Shown one piece after another: positions 45,183 through 46,715 of a stretch of DNA of 46,715 nt (within the stretch, counting starts at the first letter, position 1; every line of letters starts with the position of its first letter). The position numbers and the translations under genes were made by a program. The DNA comes from Stutzerimonas stutzeri. GTDB lineage: Bacteria > Pseudomonadota > Gammaproteobacteria > Pseudomonadales > Pseudomonadaceae. Location of the stretch: assembly GCF_000952685.1 (NCBI RefSeq), contig NZ_JYHV01000030.1, positions 1 to 46,715 of the forward strand, in the 5' to 3' direction. The notes beneath the pieces are model-generated. The model was not told where the DNA came from and did not search any database. It saw only the letters and a list, made by a program, of their open reading frames with translations.

Positions 45183-46715
45183 TCAGTCGTCGACGGAGCT
45201 GCGGATCAGGTGGTCGAAGGCACTCAGCGAGGCCTTGGCGCCTTCGCCGACGGCGATGACGATCTGCTTGTACGGCACGGTGGTGACGTCGCCGGCGGCA
45301 AAGATGCCCGGCAAGGAGGTCTCGCCACGCGCATCGACGATGATCTCGCCACGTGAAGTCAGCTCCACGGTGCCTTTCAGCCAGTCGGAGTTGGGCAACA
45401 GGCCGATCTGTACGAAGATGCCTTCCAGCTCCAGCTCATGAAACTCGCTGGAGTTGCGGTCCTTGTAGATCAACCCGTTGACCTTCTGGCCGTCGCCGGT
45501 GACTTCGCTGGTCAGCGCGCTGGTGATCACGCTGACGTTCGGCAGGCTGTAGAGCTTCTTCTGCAGCACGGCATCGGCGCGCAGTTGGCTGTCGAACTCG
45601 AGCAGGGTCACCTGAGCGACGATGCCGGCCAGGTCGATGGCCGCTTCGACACCCGAGTTGCCGCCACCGATCACCGCCACGCGCTTGCCCTTGAACAGCG
45701 GGCCGTCGCAGTGCGGACAGTAGGCGACACCGCGCCCACGGTATTCCTGTTCACCGGGCACGTTCATCTCGCGCCACCGCGCACCGGTGGCCAGGATCAG
45801 GGTCTTGGCCTTCAGCGAGCCGCCATTCTCCAGTTTGATCTCATGCAGGCCGCCTTGGTTCGAGGCCGGGATCAGCTGGGCTGCGCGCTGCAGGTTCATG
45901 ATGTCGACGTCGTATTCGCGCACATGGTTTTCCAGCGCACGGGCCAGTTTCGGGCCTTCGGTCTCGTTCACCGAGATGAAGTTCTCGATGGCCATGGTAT
46001 CGAGCACCTGACCACCGAAACGCTCGGCCGCGACACCGGTACGGATGCCCTTGCGCGCGGCATATATGGCCGCTGCGGCACCGGCTGGTCCACCACCAAC
46101 GACGAGTACGTCAAACGGTTCCTTGGCGCTGAGCTTCTCGGCATCACGCGCCGAAGCGCCGGTGTCGAGCTTGGCGAGGATTTCTTCCTCACCCATGCGC
46201 CCCTGGCCGAACAGCTCACCGTTGAGATAGATGCTCGGCACGGACATGACCTGGCGCACCGTGACCTCTTCCTGGAACAGTGCACCATCAATGGCGACAT
46301 GATGGATGTTGGGGTTGAGCACCGCCATCAGGTTCAGCGCCTGGACCACGTCCGGGCAGTTCTGGCAGGACAGCGAGAAGTAGGTTTCGAAACGGTACTC
46401 GCCGTCGAGGTTCTTGATCTGTTCGATGATCTCCGGCGCAGTCTTGGACGGATGACCGCCGACTTGCAGCAGGGCGAGGACCAAGGAGGTGAATTCATGT
46501 CCCATCGGGATGCCAGCGAAGCGCAGGCTGATATTGCCGCCGATACGGTTGAGCGCGAACGAGGGGCGACGCACGTCATCGCCGTCAGTACGCAGGGTGA
46601 TCTTGTCGCTCAGGCTGGTGATCTCTTCCAGCAGCTCGAGCATTTCCTGGGACTTCTCGCCGTCACCGAGGGACGCGACGATCTCGAACGGCTGGGTGAC
46701 CTTTTCCAGATAGGT
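45183..46715 (-). CDS. ahpF: alkyl hydroperoxide reductase flavoprotein subunit AhpF (5' end outside window)
   Basis: This cytosolic flavoenzyme passes electrons from NADH to the peroxidase AhpC. The frame is open to the window edge, giving 511 codons without a start; by comparison about 10 N-terminal residues are missing. The N-terminal tandem thioredoxin-like domain has the disulphide CQNC. The FAD site is [19 protein letters not shown], the catalytic disulphide CPHC, the NAD site [16 protein letters not shown], and the second FAD motif [16 protein letters not shown]. The upstream neighbour, outside the window, is expected to be ahpC. The promoter and any OxyR site are not visible. Confidence 0.97.
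   Translation of the reverse strand, partial: TYLEKVTQPFEIVASLGDGEKSQEMLELLEEITSLSDKITLRTDGDDVRRPSFALNRIGGNISLRFAGIPMGHEFTSLVLALLQVGGHPSKTAPEIIEQIKNLDGEYRFETYFSLSCQNCPDVVQALNLMAVLNPNIHHVAIDGALFQEEVTVRQVMSVPSIYLNGELFGQGRMGEEEILAKLDTGASARDAEKLSAKEPFDVLVVGGGPAGAAAAIYAARKGIRTGVAAERFGGQVLDTMAIENFISVNETEGPKLARALENHVREYDVDIMNLQRAAQLIPASNQGGLHEIKLENGGSLKAKTLILATGARWREMNVPGEQEYRGRGVAYCPHCDGPLFKGKRVAVIGGGNSGVEAAIDLAGIVAQVTLLEFDSQLRADAVLQKKLYSLPNVSVITSALTSEVTGDGQKVNGLIYKDRNSSEFHELELEGIFVQIGLLPNSDWLKGTVELTSRGEIIVDARGETSLPGIFAAGDVTTVPYKQIVIAVGEGAKASLSAFDHLIRSSVDD

Overview
The window is about 46.7 kb of GC-rich, densely coding chromosomal DNA from a gamma-proteobacterium of the Pseudomonadaceae, most like the Pseudomonas stutzeri (Stutzerimonas) group. 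The evidence is the protein set (BifA, MexV/MexW-type pump, AmpG, YajQ, GroES-GroEL, FxsA, AhpF) and a gene order from bifA to the sensor kinase that, from memory, follows P. aeruginosa PA4367 to PA4398 with insertions. No database was consulted. I saw no tRNA, rRNA, insertion sequence, prophage, CRISPR array or integration scar.

Region 1 (1-6 kb) handles purine import. It has a urate/xanthine-type NCS2 permease, a CPA2 cation:proton antiporter, then a xanthine-type NCS2 permease with a Tsx-like outer-membrane channel in an apparent operon. The operon has its own promoter, a 14-bp palindrome just upstream of it, a structured leader and a strong terminator. Region 2 (6-10 kb) holds a Cache-type chemoreceptor with a sigma-28-like promoter, an orphan periplasmic solute-binding protein upstream of it on the same strand, and a divergent RutR-like TetR regulator.

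Region 3 (10-16 kb) is a cyclic-di-GMP and envelope block: phosphodiesterase BifA (degenerate GGDQF, intact EAL), a short spermidine-synthase-like protein, a PAS-GAF-GGDEF diguanylate cyclase with an I-site, and a LemA/GIDE-domain pair. Region 4 (16-21.4 kb) is an imelysin cluster (imelysin lipoprotein, di-haem lipoprotein, second imelysin, Tat-type DUF1513 protein). Fur-like boxes sharing AAATGCAAAT precede both transcription units. Region 5 (21.4-28 kb) has a second chemoreceptor with a sigma-28-like promoter, a MexVW-type RND pump without its own outer-membrane gene, and a small secreted protein.

Region 6 (28-36 kb) contains groES-groEL with a sigma-32 promoter, fxsA, a HugZ-type protein, a short-chain dehydrogenase, a DUF481 outer-membrane protein, an alkyltransferase-like DNA-damage protein and ampG. 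Region 7 (36-46.7 kb) contains an MscS channel, YajQ, a REC plus degenerate GGDEF regulator, a PanE-type reductase, a PAS histidine kinase, a PduO-type cobalamin adenosyltransferase, a voltage-sensor-like membrane protein without a pore, an alpha/beta hydrolase overlapping a DUF3182 protein that shows ATP-grasp-like motifs, and ahpF cut by the window edge.

Most of this is conserved core genome. The parts least explained by known biology are the voltage-sensor-only protein (42000-43028), the DUF3182/hydrolase pair (43072-44956), the GIDE/LemA pair with an EF-hand (14590-16049), the imelysin pair in which one member lacks the motif histidine (16234-21377), and the leader and palindrome in front of the xanthine permease (3265-3411). 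I cannot claim any of them is a fully new system from sequence alone.
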